39,635 bases of DNA from Bacteroidales bacterium (GTDB lineage: Bacteria > Bacteroidota > Bacteroidia > Bacteroidales > Azobacteroidaceae), in contig BHEP01000025.1 of the NCBI GenBank assembly GCA_003851245.1, forward strand, positions 1 through 39,635, written 5' to 3'. Made by a program: the position numbers and the translations under genes. Below, in pieces: positions 32,768-39,635 of the stretch (position 1 is its first letter; each line of letters opens with the position of its first letter). The notes beneath the pieces are model-generated. The model worked only from the letters and a program-made list of their open reading frames with translations. It was not told where the DNA came from and did no database searches.

Positions 32768-34045
32768 ATGAAAACACTTAATTCAAAGAAAACATTCTTG
32801 TTTTTGTACATCCTGTTTTTTGTTGTTGTGAGCTGCAACAATGTCTGTGCTGCCCAGAAGGGCGATACTGCTTCTTTTATAGCCTACAAGGGGCGATTGC
32901 TAAATGAGTCGTCAGGAAAATCCCTGCCGTATGTCTCCATTACTATTGCAAATTCTAATTTGTCGTCTATGAGCAATTCCGAGGGTGATTTTTTATTAAA
33001 AATTCCATCCTCCCTAAGCTTTGATTCTATACATTTTAGTGTGATTGGTTTTCATAGCCTATCCTTATCCAAGAATGGTTTTGAAAATAATAAGCGCAAG
33101 GATATTCGTATGAAGCCCCAGGAGTATTTTTTGAAGGAGGTGGAAATAGTGCCTGGAAAGGCAGAACAAATTTGGGGGGAGGCTCTCAAGAGGATTCCTA
33201 GTAATTATCCCCAAAAGCCTATGATGATGGTGGGTTTTTATAGGGAATTTGTAAAAAAAGGCAATAAAAATCTTTCTATTGTAGAATCTATAATAGACGT
33301 TTATAAGGCATCATACAAGGGGCAAGAAGCTGATCAGGCAAAAATATATAAGGGGCGCAAAATTTCTGAGCTGCGAAATCAGGACACTATTTTATTTAGA
33401 TACCAAGGCGGTGTGAGTGATGCCCTCATGCTTGATATGGCAAAAAGTAAGGATCTTGTGATGGATGAGGCTTTTCTTGGCACTTATGATTTGAAATTGG
33501 AAAATAGCCTTGTTCTAAATGGTAGAAATCATTATCTTATTTCTTTCGATCAGTCTCCCGGAATAGCTGATATTTATTTTAGGGGTAAAATTTATATTGA
33601 TGCAGAATCTTATGCCATTGCTCGCATAGAGATGAATATGAACGTAGAGGGTCGCAAAGATGCTTCCGATCTTTTTATCAAGAAGAAGCCTTCGGGAATG
33701 AGGGTGGCAATAGAGAGTGCGGCGTATATGATTGAATATCAGCAGCAAAACGACAAGTGGGTATATAAGCATGCGCAAATAGCGGTAAAATATAAATGTA
33801 GATGGCAGAAGCGTTTGTTTGGGATCTTTGCATCCAACTATTCGGTATTTTCGGAGCTGGCGGCTAGTGATTTTTATGAAGAAAGTGTCAATAAATTTCC
33901 CAGAAAAGAAAGGCTGCGAAGCACCGATGTCATTGTAGAGAGGGTTTCAGATTTTCAGGACGATGATTTTTGGGGCCCCTACAATGTGATAGAGCCCGAG
34001 AAATCAATAGAGGAAACGATAAAGAAGCTGTCGAAAAGGCGATAG
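32768..34045 (+). CDS. Exported protein with carboxypeptidase-regulatory-like domain
   Basis: A 425-residue surface or periplasmic protein. The signal peptide spans residues 1-29; it contains VVSC, so it could be a lipoprotein, but AA-Q cleavage at VCAAQ is equally possible. Residues 40-115 have the carboxypeptidase-D regulatory-like fold (FIAYKGRLLNESSGKSLPYV ... SNSEGDFLLKIP ... HFSVIGFHSL), as at the N-terminus of many Bacteroidota outer-membrane proteins, and the rest (from VEIVPGKAEQIWGEAL) resembles a DUF5686-like body without the barrel. It lies 37 bases after ruvC. Substrate unknown. Confidence 0.75.
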   Translation: MKTLNSKKTFLFLYILFFVVVSCNNVCAAQKGDTASFIAYKGRLLNESSGKSLPYVSITIANSNLSSMSNSEGDFLLKIPSSLSFDSIHFSVIGFHSLSLSKNGFENNKRKDIRMKPQEYFLKEVEIVPGKAEQIWGEALKRIPSNYPQKPMMMVGFYREFVKKGNKNLSIVESIIDVYKASYKGQEADQAKIYKGRKISELRNQDTILFRYQGGVSDALMLDMAKSKDLVMDEAFLGTYDLKLENSLVLNGRNHYLISFDQSPGIADIYFRGKIYIDAESYAIARIEMNMNVEGRKDASDLFIKKKPSGMRVAIESAAYMIEYQQQNDKWVYKHAQIAVKYKCRWQKRLFGIFASNYSVFSELAASDFYEESVNKFPRKERLRSTDVIVERVSDFQDDDFWGPYNVIEPEKSIEETIKKLSKRR

Positions 34046-34061
34046 TATTTTAAAAATCAAG

Positions 34062-35480
34062 CTATAGCAGAGGAGAAAACATGCGCATAAAAGATTCTTT
34101 TAGCTTTTGCAATTTGGGTCGTTGTTGCCATTTACGAAGTCCTATTATGTTGCATTGCTTTTGATCTTCAAGAAATATTCGCTTCATTTGCAGGGCAAAT
34201 TCTTTTTCATAGATGTAGGCATTAACCTCAAAATTATGTTCAAAACTCCTAAAATCCATATTGGCAGAACCCACCACGGAGAGGTAGTCGTCAGTGATGA
34301 GAGTTTTGGCATGCAGAAAGGACGATTTTAGTGTATATATCTTGACGCCAGACAATAATACATCTTCAAAATACGACTGAGACGCTGTGTTTACAGCCTG
34401 CACGTCGGAGCTTTCGGGCATCATTAGGCGCACATCTACTCCTGCAAGAGCGGCTGTTTGCAGGGACTGCAGCAAGGCCTCGGTGGGCAGGAAGTAGGGG
34501 GTTTGTATATAGATATATTTTTTTGCATTTAAGATGATTTGAATTGTTGCTTGCAGCAGGGTTCGCCAAACTCTAATGGGACCTCCGGTAGCAATTTGCA
34601 TCAAGTTGTCAGTTTGGCTTACGCAGGGGGGAAAGTGGTCTTGAGTGATTTCTATATCCTCGTGGGAGGCGTGCCAATCGACAAGAAATGCCGCCTGCAA
34701 TCCATAAACTCCCTTTCCTACAATGCGCAAATGGGTATCTCGCCAGTCGGGCTTCAAATATCTATCGGCTATATTCATTCCTCCCACATATCCAATAAGG
34801 CCATCTATGACAACAATTTTTCTGTGGTTTCGGTAGTTTACCTTACTCGTAAAAATTGGAAATCTTACCTCCAGATATGAGGTAATATTGATTCCCGCAT
34901 CTCGCATTTCATCATAAAATTTATTCCTTACCTTCCAGTTGGCTACATCGTCATAGAGCACACATACCTCTATTCCCTGTGCAGCTTTTTGTATGAGTTT
35001 TTGTTTTACAATATGCCCAATAGCATCATCCATGAAGATGTAGTATTGCAGATGTATGTGTTTTTTTGCCTGCTCAAGGTCTTTTAAGAGGGCTTCAAAC
35101 TTATCTTTCCCATTTGTAAACACTTTCACAGAGCTTCCTTCGAGCAGGCTCGCATCATTGTTGTTGTTGAGCAACTTTGCCAGAGGCAGATAATTGGGGG
35201 AAATAGATTTTATGTCTTCAGCAATTAGCTTGTCGAAGGATTGTTTTTTTATTTTTTTGTAGGATTTACGCGAAATAATGCGTATCTTTCTAGTATCTTG
35301 TCCGAAGAAATAATATATTAATATTCCTCCCACGGGGAAAAGCACTAGCAAAAGAGCCCAAGAGATTGTTTTTAGTGGATTTCTATTTTCAGAAATCACT
35401 AGGAAAAAAATTCCGCCTGCCGTAATCAGGTAGATGGCTTGGAATATGTATAAAAGAATGTCTGTAGTCTCCATTTTCAC
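34062..35480 (-). CDS. cls: Cardiolipin synthase
   Basis: A 472-residue phospholipase-D superfamily enzyme of the inner membrane. Two N-terminal helices (LLYIFQAIYLITAGGIFFLV and TISWALLLVLFPVGGILIYYF) form the PLDc_N anchor, and two catalytic HKD motifs follow: NHRKIVVIDG with GGMNIADRY, and HAKTLITDD with GSANMDFRS. It joins two phosphatidylglycerols into cardiolipin. cdsA in the same window makes the precursor, but the two genes are not linked in an operon. It converges on the surface-protein gene with 16 bases between stops. Confidence 0.93.
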   Translation of the reverse strand: MKMETTDILLYIFQAIYLITAGGIFFLVISENRNPLKTISWALLLVLFPVGGILIYYFFGQDTRKIRIISRKSYKKIKKQSFDKLIAEDIKSISPNYLPLAKLLNNNNDASLLEGSSVKVFTNGKDKFEALLKDLEQAKKHIHLQYYIFMDDAIGHIVKQKLIQKAAQGIEVCVLYDDVANWKVRNKFYDEMRDAGINITSYLEVRFPIFTSKVNYRNHRKIVVIDGLIGYVGGMNIADRYLKPDWRDTHLRIVGKGVYGLQAAFLVDWHASHEDIEITQDHFPPCVSQTDNLMQIATGGPIRVWRTLLQATIQIILNAKKYIYIQTPYFLPTEALLQSLQTAALAGVDVRLMMPESSDVQAVNTASQSYFEDVLLSGVKIYTLKSSFLHAKTLITDDYLSVVGSANMDFRSFEHNFEVNAYIYEKEFALQMKRIFLEDQKQCNIIGLRKWQQRPKLQKLKESFMRMFSPLL

Positions 35481-35545
35481 TTGTCATTATAGCGTATGTC
35501 GTCTCAAAAAATGATAAAAACGAATTATAGGCTATCCTTGAAAAG

Positions 35546-35553
35546 CAAATTTA
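35546..35553 (-). promoter_or_regulatory. -7 box of cls
   Basis: The minus-strand TAAATTTG is an exact match to TAnnTTTG, 66 bases before the cls start. No TTG is seen at the expected spacing upstream, so only the -7 half is supported. Confidence 0.4.
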
Positions 35554-35593
35554 GTGATTTATTTTCAATAAGTCTCTATTTTATCTTGTAGTT

Positions 35594-38461
35594 TTATAGT
35601 CTTCGTCCTCTTCCCTCGGATCCCCTCATCTCATTTTCGTTAAAGTTATTTTTTCCTCCAGGGAAAATAGAGAACTTGTAGATAAAGCTAAGGGTAAAAA
35701 AGCTCGATAAAACCGTCGATTCTCTATCTTCTATATAGTTGGATCCAGTAGATCGGCTTATGCTATTTCTGTTTTGCAGGATGTCGTATATCTTTAGGCG
35801 CAGGGAGCCTGTTCCTACTCTTTTGTTGAAGACTTGTTTCAGTATAGAGGCGTTCCATATTGTTTCTGCAATATTAAAGCCATCGCTATATCCGCTTTTG
35901 TCCGACCATGCTATATCACTTTCTATGGTGAAATTGTTGGGTAGATACCATGCGGTGTTGAAGCCCATGCCCCAATCGTAGGTTTGTTGGTTTCTGTCGG
36001 GCTGCAGCTGATTGACGGAATTGGCATATGCAAAATTGGCAGTCACTCCCAGGTCAAAAATGTCGGAGCGGTAATTGGCTCTTGCTCCGTCTCTTAGTTG
36101 GTAGGTTTTCATTGTGTTTAAGTCGCCATTAGAAAATCCCTTTTGATTGTTGAGGGAATAGGAGAAAAAGTTGCCTACAGTAAATTTCTTGTTTCGCAGA
36201 GGGGTGTTAAACATTGCTCGTATTTGTGCGTTCCAATTTCTATCGACATTTTCGTAGGAGGAGGCTCTAGCCCCTGTCGAGGGGTCTATAATGGATGTGG
36301 ATGCAATATCATTGAAAGACATCCGTCCCCTAAAATCTAGGTTGTAGAACATTTGAGACTGGGGCACAAATTTGCTGAAACGGGCCGAAAGGTCATTGCT
36401 ATAACTGGGTTTTAGATTAGGATTTCCCTTTACGCTATTCATAGGGTCGCTCACATCGACAAAGTCTTGCAGTTGTCGTGCTGAGGGTTGATTTGTATTT
36501 CCGGTATAATCTATTCTAAGATTGGTTCTCTGTCCAAAAAGGTAATTAAAATTTATTATTGGGGAAAAATTAATTACGTCTTGGTCTATCTGCGAGAGTA
36601 GGCTGTCGCCTTTTATATTTGGAAATCGGCTATTGTCGGATGCCAGAGGATAAAGAGGGTATATTGTTTGTGCTGTAGGCTCAAAAGTCTTATTGGTAGA
36701 CTTTGTAGGGTCAATATTGAGTCCAATGGTATAGTTGTATTTTGTTCTGACGGCCTTGTAGTTGAGGCTCAAGCGATGCTCTGTAGAATTGCGCGAGGAG
36801 CTTCTACTTTGGTTGCTATTTAAAAATGCTGTGTCCACAGCCAATCCGCTTCTAAACATATCGTAGGTGCTATTGATGCTTTCTGTATCATATTGCCTTA
36901 TTCGATAGCTCAATTGCAGGAAGTTGTTCTTGCCAAGAGGTTCGACATGCGATATATTGAATCGTAGGTTGTTGCTATTATTGTCATTTTCTGATCGCTG
37001 ATCCATCAAAGAATCCCTACTATAGATGCCTTGGTCAAAAACACGCCTGTTCCAATCGTACTGCCCCTGTGAGTACGAATCGTTGAAGGAGGCGGAGAGC
37101 GTGGTACTAAAAACGCGCCCTGGTTTTTTGAACTTGTAGGCATATTCCAAGGAGGCTCCAAAATTATATCCCTCACCCATATTGTACGACTCCGACCTTC
37201 CATTATAAAGTGTATCTAGGGACATTCCATTATAACTCTCGAATATTTGATCCTGTCTGCTATTGCTTTTGTTGTAGCTAAAATTGGGCCTAAAAATAAG
37301 GGTATTGCTGCTGTCTGGCTTCCATTCCAATCGAAAATTAAGGCCAAAATTGTCGGAAATATCCTGATTGTTGGTATGGGTTTTTTCTATCAGTGATTTT
37401 TCCGAATTAATAGAGGTCTCCCTATTGACTTTTGACGACGAAGTTCTGTCGGAGCTGCTATATGTAAGATCCCCGTTAATTGTAAATTTGGGTGTAAACT
37501 CCTTATTCATATTCAGAGCAATGCTTTCAGAAGTATTTATTCCTCCACTTCCCCTTCGCATGCCACGCATATTGCCAAAGCGGCTACCGCCCATGTCCGA
37601 AGTTCCCATATTGTTGGTGTTGTTGCCATTTATCATGAGGGTATATCTATCATTGTCGGTCATTTTATTTACCATTCCCGACACCTCATACCTGCTATCG
37701 CCCTCATCCACATCGTGCCCGTAGCTGGCGATGGCGTTTCCTATCAAGCCCTTCTTCATTCCGGGTTTGACAGTAAGGTTGATTATTGTTTCCTCTTCTC
37801 CATCGTCAAAGCCAGTGAGTCGCGCCATATCTGATTTCCTGTCCACCACCTGCAGTTTCGCTACCATCTCTACAGGTAAGTTTTTGGATGCAACCTTGGG
37901 GTCGTCAGAGAAAAACTCCTTTCCATCGACCAAAAATTTCTTTACCTCCTTTCCATTGACAGTAATTTTACCATCTTTATCAACCTCTACTCCCGGCAGT
38001 TTTTTTAGCAAGTCTTCGATTACAGCATTTTCTTGCGTCTTATAAGAGTCGGGATTGTATTCTATAGTATCATTTTTGACGACTATTTCGGCAGCTTTAC
38101 CAATAATTACGGCCTCTTGCAAGAGGATGTCGTCGCTGAGTAGGAGTAGGGTGTTTAGGGCTACTTTTTTAGTTTCTCCATCAAGAATAAGGCTTTGTTT
38201 GAGAGGTTTATACCCTAAAAATAATATTTCTATGATATAATTTCCTTTAGCCAATTTGCTGATAGTAAACATTCCATCCTTATTACTTATTTCTCCTGTA
38301 ACTAGAGCGCTATCTTTTTCACTTAGCAGCCTTACAGAAGCAAATTCTACAGGCATTTCTGTAGATTTGTCTATTATTTTGCCACTTATTTCAATGTTTT
38401 TTTGGGCTAACATAGAGGTTGAAAAGCCCAATAATAATAATGCTGTAAGAAAATATTTCAT
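35594..38461 (-). CDS. TonB-dependent-receptor-like outer-membrane beta-barrel protein
   Basis: A 955-residue outer-membrane protein. The signal peptide (KYFLTALLLLGFSTSMLAQ) ends near residue 20. Residues 23-110 have the carboxypeptidase-regulatory-like domain (ISGKIIDKSTEMPVEFASVR ... IIEILFLGYKPL). A plug-like domain follows (NAVIEDLLKKLPGVEVDKDG ... KKFLVDGKEFFSDDPKVASK, with VVDRKSDMARLTGFDDGEEE), then a long barrel with an asparagine-, glycine- and methionine-rich loop (NNMGTSDMGGSRFGNMRGM). It ends in an arginine- and glycine-rich tail without a terminal aromatic. This is the outer-membrane beta-barrel protein family related to TonB receptors, without a SusD partner; the cargo is unknown. 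No clean promoter is seen in the 290 bases upstream. Confidence 0.88.
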   Translation of the reverse strand: MKYFLTALLLLGFSTSMLAQKNIEISGKIIDKSTEMPVEFASVRLLSEKDSALVTGEISNKDGMFTISKLAKGNYIIEILFLGYKPLKQSLILDGETKKVALNTLLLLSDDILLQEAVIIGKAAEIVVKNDTIEYNPDSYKTQENAVIEDLLKKLPGVEVDKDGKITVNGKEVKKFLVDGKEFFSDDPKVASKNLPVEMVAKLQVVDRKSDMARLTGFDDGEEETIINLTVKPGMKKGLIGNAIASYGHDVDEGDSRYEVSGMVNKMTDNDRYTLMINGNNTNNMGTSDMGGSRFGNMRGMRRGSGGINTSESIALNMNKEFTPKFTINGDLTYSSSDRTSSSKVNRETSINSEKSLIEKTHTNNQDISDNFGLNFRLEWKPDSSNTLIFRPNFSYNKSNSRQDQIFESYNGMSLDTLYNGRSESYNMGEGYNFGASLEYAYKFKKPGRVFSTTLSASFNDSYSQGQYDWNRRVFDQGIYSRDSLMDQRSENDNNSNNLRFNISHVEPLGKNNFLQLSYRIRQYDTESINSTYDMFRSGLAVDTAFLNSNQSRSSSRNSTEHRLSLNYKAVRTKYNYTIGLNIDPTKSTNKTFEPTAQTIYPLYPLASDNSRFPNIKGDSLLSQIDQDVINFSPIINFNYLFGQRTNLRIDYTGNTNQPSARQLQDFVDVSDPMNSVKGNPNLKPSYSNDLSARFSKFVPQSQMFYNLDFRGRMSFNDIASTSIIDPSTGARASSYENVDRNWNAQIRAMFNTPLRNKKFTVGNFFSYSLNNQKGFSNGDLNTMKTYQLRDGARANYRSDIFDLGVTANFAYANSVNQLQPDRNQQTYDWGMGFNTAWYLPNNFTIESDIAWSDKSGYSDGFNIAETIWNASILKQVFNKRVGTGSLRLKIYDILQNRNSISRSTGSNYIEDRESTVLSSFFTLSFIYKFSIFPGGKNNFNENEMRGSEGRGRRL

Positions 38462-38753
38462 CGTGTTGTTTTTAGAGGGGTTCTAAAAATTAGATTTTTC
38501 GACGCTGTCAAGGGTGATAATGAAGGGAGTTTGCCCTTGCAAATGAACAAATTAGAATCCCGTAGACAAGGAAGAAAAAGCAATTTATAGAAGTCCCGTT
38601 TATATACTAAAGCCATAGACAAGAGTATATGCAGGAAGTTTAATGTAGAAAGCAAATATTTAGAAAAATCACAGCTTTTAAGAGCAATATTAAAAAAAAG
38701 TTTAGAGAGTATGCCTAATTTATTTTTTTAACTTCATGCCTGTTTGATATTTA
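38462..38753 (-). other. Intergenic, no feature recognised
   Basis: This is the leader region of the barrel gene and the trailer of the small-ORF cluster. I see no exact TAnnTTTG box on the minus strand and no long hairpin, RNA gene or coding frame with protein-like content. An imperfect CAAATATT (38654 region) is not convincing. Confidence 0.4.
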
Positions 38754-38909
38754 TTATACCCATTTGAATATCTCGGTTACGATCCAAACAGAGCCTAGAG
38801 GGATAATGATGGATGCAGCAGCATGTAGGCACCTTATTTGGTATAGGTGACGAATTAAAACCATGATAAGGAGATAATACGGAATAAAAATCCAGTTTAC
38901 TAAATTCAT
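38754..38909 (-). CDS. Tiny hydrophobic protein, third ORF of the right-edge cluster
   Basis: A 51-residue frame that starts at ATG 38909 (MNLVNWIFIPYYLLIMVLIR) and ends in a tail SVWIVTEIFKWV followed by TAA. It has two hydrophobic stretches separated by a basic loop (RHLYQIRCLH), so it would be a small membrane protein. It begins 7 bases after the 76-residue ORF. I do not recognise it, and its reality is supported mainly by the tight spacing and membrane-like composition. Confidence 0.45.
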   Translation of the reverse strand: MNLVNWIFIPYYLLIMVLIRHLYQIRCLHAAASIIIPLGSVWIVTEIFKWV

Positions 38910-38916
38910 GGCTAGC

Positions 38917-39147
38917 TTAAAATGGCTTTGTCATGTCAGCTCCACTCTTTTTTGCTCGCCAAATGAAATACTTAAATGATGCCATTATTAGTATCATCTC
39001 GCCAAACATTACTATTATCAAACTCTTTGGATATTGACCCAAGAGATCAAAAAATGGAAACGACAAAATCAAGCCCACTAATATTGCCAATGAATATACC
39101 TTGATTATTGTATGCGTCTTATATTTATAAGAAAATACCTCTTTCAT
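38917..39147 (-). CDS. Small two-helix membrane protein, second ORF of the right-edge cluster
   Basis: A 76-residue protein (start MKEVFSYKYKTHTIIKVY) with two membrane helices, around YSLAILVGLILSFPFFDLL and SLIIVMFGEMILIMASF, and a basic C-terminal RAKKSGADMTKPF. Its start codon lies within the ATGA that ends the upstream 21-codon ORF, so translation may be coupled. Function unknown. A role as immunity or transport partner of a small peptide is a guess from the layout. Confidence 0.55.
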   Translation of the reverse strand: MKEVFSYKYKTHTIIKVYSLAILVGLILSFPFFDLLGQYPKSLIIVMFGEMILIMASFKYFIWRAKKSGADMTKPF

Positions 39148-39209
39148 GTCATTTCATTAAAGACCATTGCCACTAACATTCCTAAAATTGCTTTTTTATT
39201 TGTTTTCAT
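39144..39209 (-). CDS. 21-residue leader-like peptide, first ORF of the right-edge cluster
   Basis: A 21-codon frame starting ATG at 39209 (MKTNKKAILGMLVAMVF, then NEMT) and ending in a TGA that overlaps the start of the 76-residue ORF. The basic N-terminus and hydrophobic core look like the leader of a small exported peptide that has lost its mature part. I recall similar starts in small Bacteroidota proteins but cannot confirm a family. It may be a real short gene, a truncated one or chance. Confidence 0.4.
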   Translation of the reverse strand: MKTNKKAILGMLVAMVFNEMT

Positions 39210-39296
39210 AAAATTGTTTGTTAATTAGTTTTATTGAATTTTTTTCTCAAATGCCTACTCAACACCTTGTATCAAGTAAGGCTGTAATGTTTTTTG

Positions 39297-39635
39297 TTAT
39301 ATTTCCATAGGCAAATTTGTTTTAATTTCGGAGTCTATTTTTGAATTGATAAAAAACTCCATTTCCATTTTTATTTCCTTGGCTGCTCTTGTAGGTGTTT
39401 TTATTTCTACAAACACAGAGTTCCAGCGACTTACCTCTGGCAATATGTTTTGAATATCAGGTATATTGTGTTTTAGTATTTTGACATCTTGTTCGGCAAA
39501 GGAAATTTTCTTGCCTATTGGTGTCCCTTTGTATCCTATCGTTGTTTCTGATGAATAAAAATACTCCAGGTGACACCTACTCCCGTCAAAATAGCTCGGG
39601 TAGGTTTGCGTTTTATAGATTCATATATTTCAAAC
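39297..39635 (-). pseudogene. Degraded MacB-type ABC transporter permease (runs off the right edge)
   Basis: In one minus-strand frame, 39634-39536, the sequence reads FEIYESIKRKPTRAILTGVG followed by VTWSIF, the N-terminal start of MacB/FtsX-type permeases. In the next frame it continues TTIGYKGTPIGKKISF and EQDVKILKHNIPDIQNILPE, which matches the start of the periplasmic domain. The first helix and about 40-50 residues between them are missing, and the frame changes, so the gene is broken by an internal deletion. A TAA at 39297-39299 ends the remaining frame; the rest of the permease (periplasmic domain and helices 2-4) is absent. The tail KTPTRAAKEIKMEMEFF is not recognisable. Confidence 0.6.

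Noticed and set aside
38458..38655. 65-codon frame on the minus strand before the barrel gene
   Set aside because: Its translation lacks protein-like features and it overlaps the barrel start codon in another frame; it looks like chance.

Overview
The window looks like the chromosome of an AT-rich Bacteroidota member, most likely Bacteroidales or a near relative. The evidence is the lineage-typical gene set (gldH, a porT-like gene, a lipoprotein TamA/TamL next to tamB, a DUF2795 protein, DUF4286, a TonB-receptor-like barrel and a surface protein with carboxypeptidase-regulatory-like N-termini), the Bacteroidota promoter boxes (TTTG/TTG then TAnnTTTG), the near absence of Shine-Dalgarno sequences, and a tRNA gene without an encoded CCA end. 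Nearly all genes are household genes. The accessory material consists of insertion-sequence debris and a degenerate right edge.

Layout from left to right. (1) The C-terminal part of a phosphohexomutase runs in from the left edge and converges on a wbpD-like sugar N-acetyltransferase. (2) Bases 1690-2260 are a graveyard: an orphan gene tail on the minus strand, an ISAzo13-like transposase tail and an IS30-family transposase tail. (3) metF-holB, then ricT-gldH on the plus strand. (4) A minus-strand pair, tamB then tamL, for outer-membrane biogenesis. (5) rsfS-ftsH-cdsA on the plus strand, each start overlapping the previous stop, meeting a minus-strand group of an ABC exporter (ATPase, permease) and porT. 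(6) A second graveyard (19150-19870) where truncated IS3 and IS30 transposases meet at their broken ends. (7) xerD-cinA on the minus strand, divergent from aroQ and pyk-methyltransferase-rbfA-LolC/E-like permease on the plus strand. (8) A minus-strand run: SNF2/SWIM helicase, methyltransferase, cob(I)alamin adenosyltransferase, then DUF2795 from its own promoter. (9) tRNA-Ala(GGC) with a clear promoter and intrinsic terminator, divergent from DUF4286-ruvC and a surface protein. (10) cardiolipin synthase and a TonB-receptor-like barrel on the minus strand. (11) A right-edge cluster of three tightly packed tiny hydrophobic ORFs (21, 76 and 51 codons) downstream of a broken MacB-type ABC permease.

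Functional themes. Envelope building recurs: CDP-diacylglycerol (cdsA) and cardiolipin (cls) synthesis, TamL/TamB, a LolC/E-like permease, FtsH quality control, GldH and PorT. PorT and GldH suggest, but do not prove, type IX secretion or gliding. Translation and genome care form a second theme (rsfS, rbfA, tRNA-Ala, holB, ruvC, xerD, SNF2).

The least explained parts are the right-edge small-ORF cluster, a 14-bp tandem repeat between aroQ and pyk, heptamer repeats in two promoter regions, and a methyltransferase gene that seems to have lost its stop codon in a T run and now reads 119 nt into the next gene. I did not find a CRISPR array, prophage, toxin-antitoxin pair or recognisable defence system.
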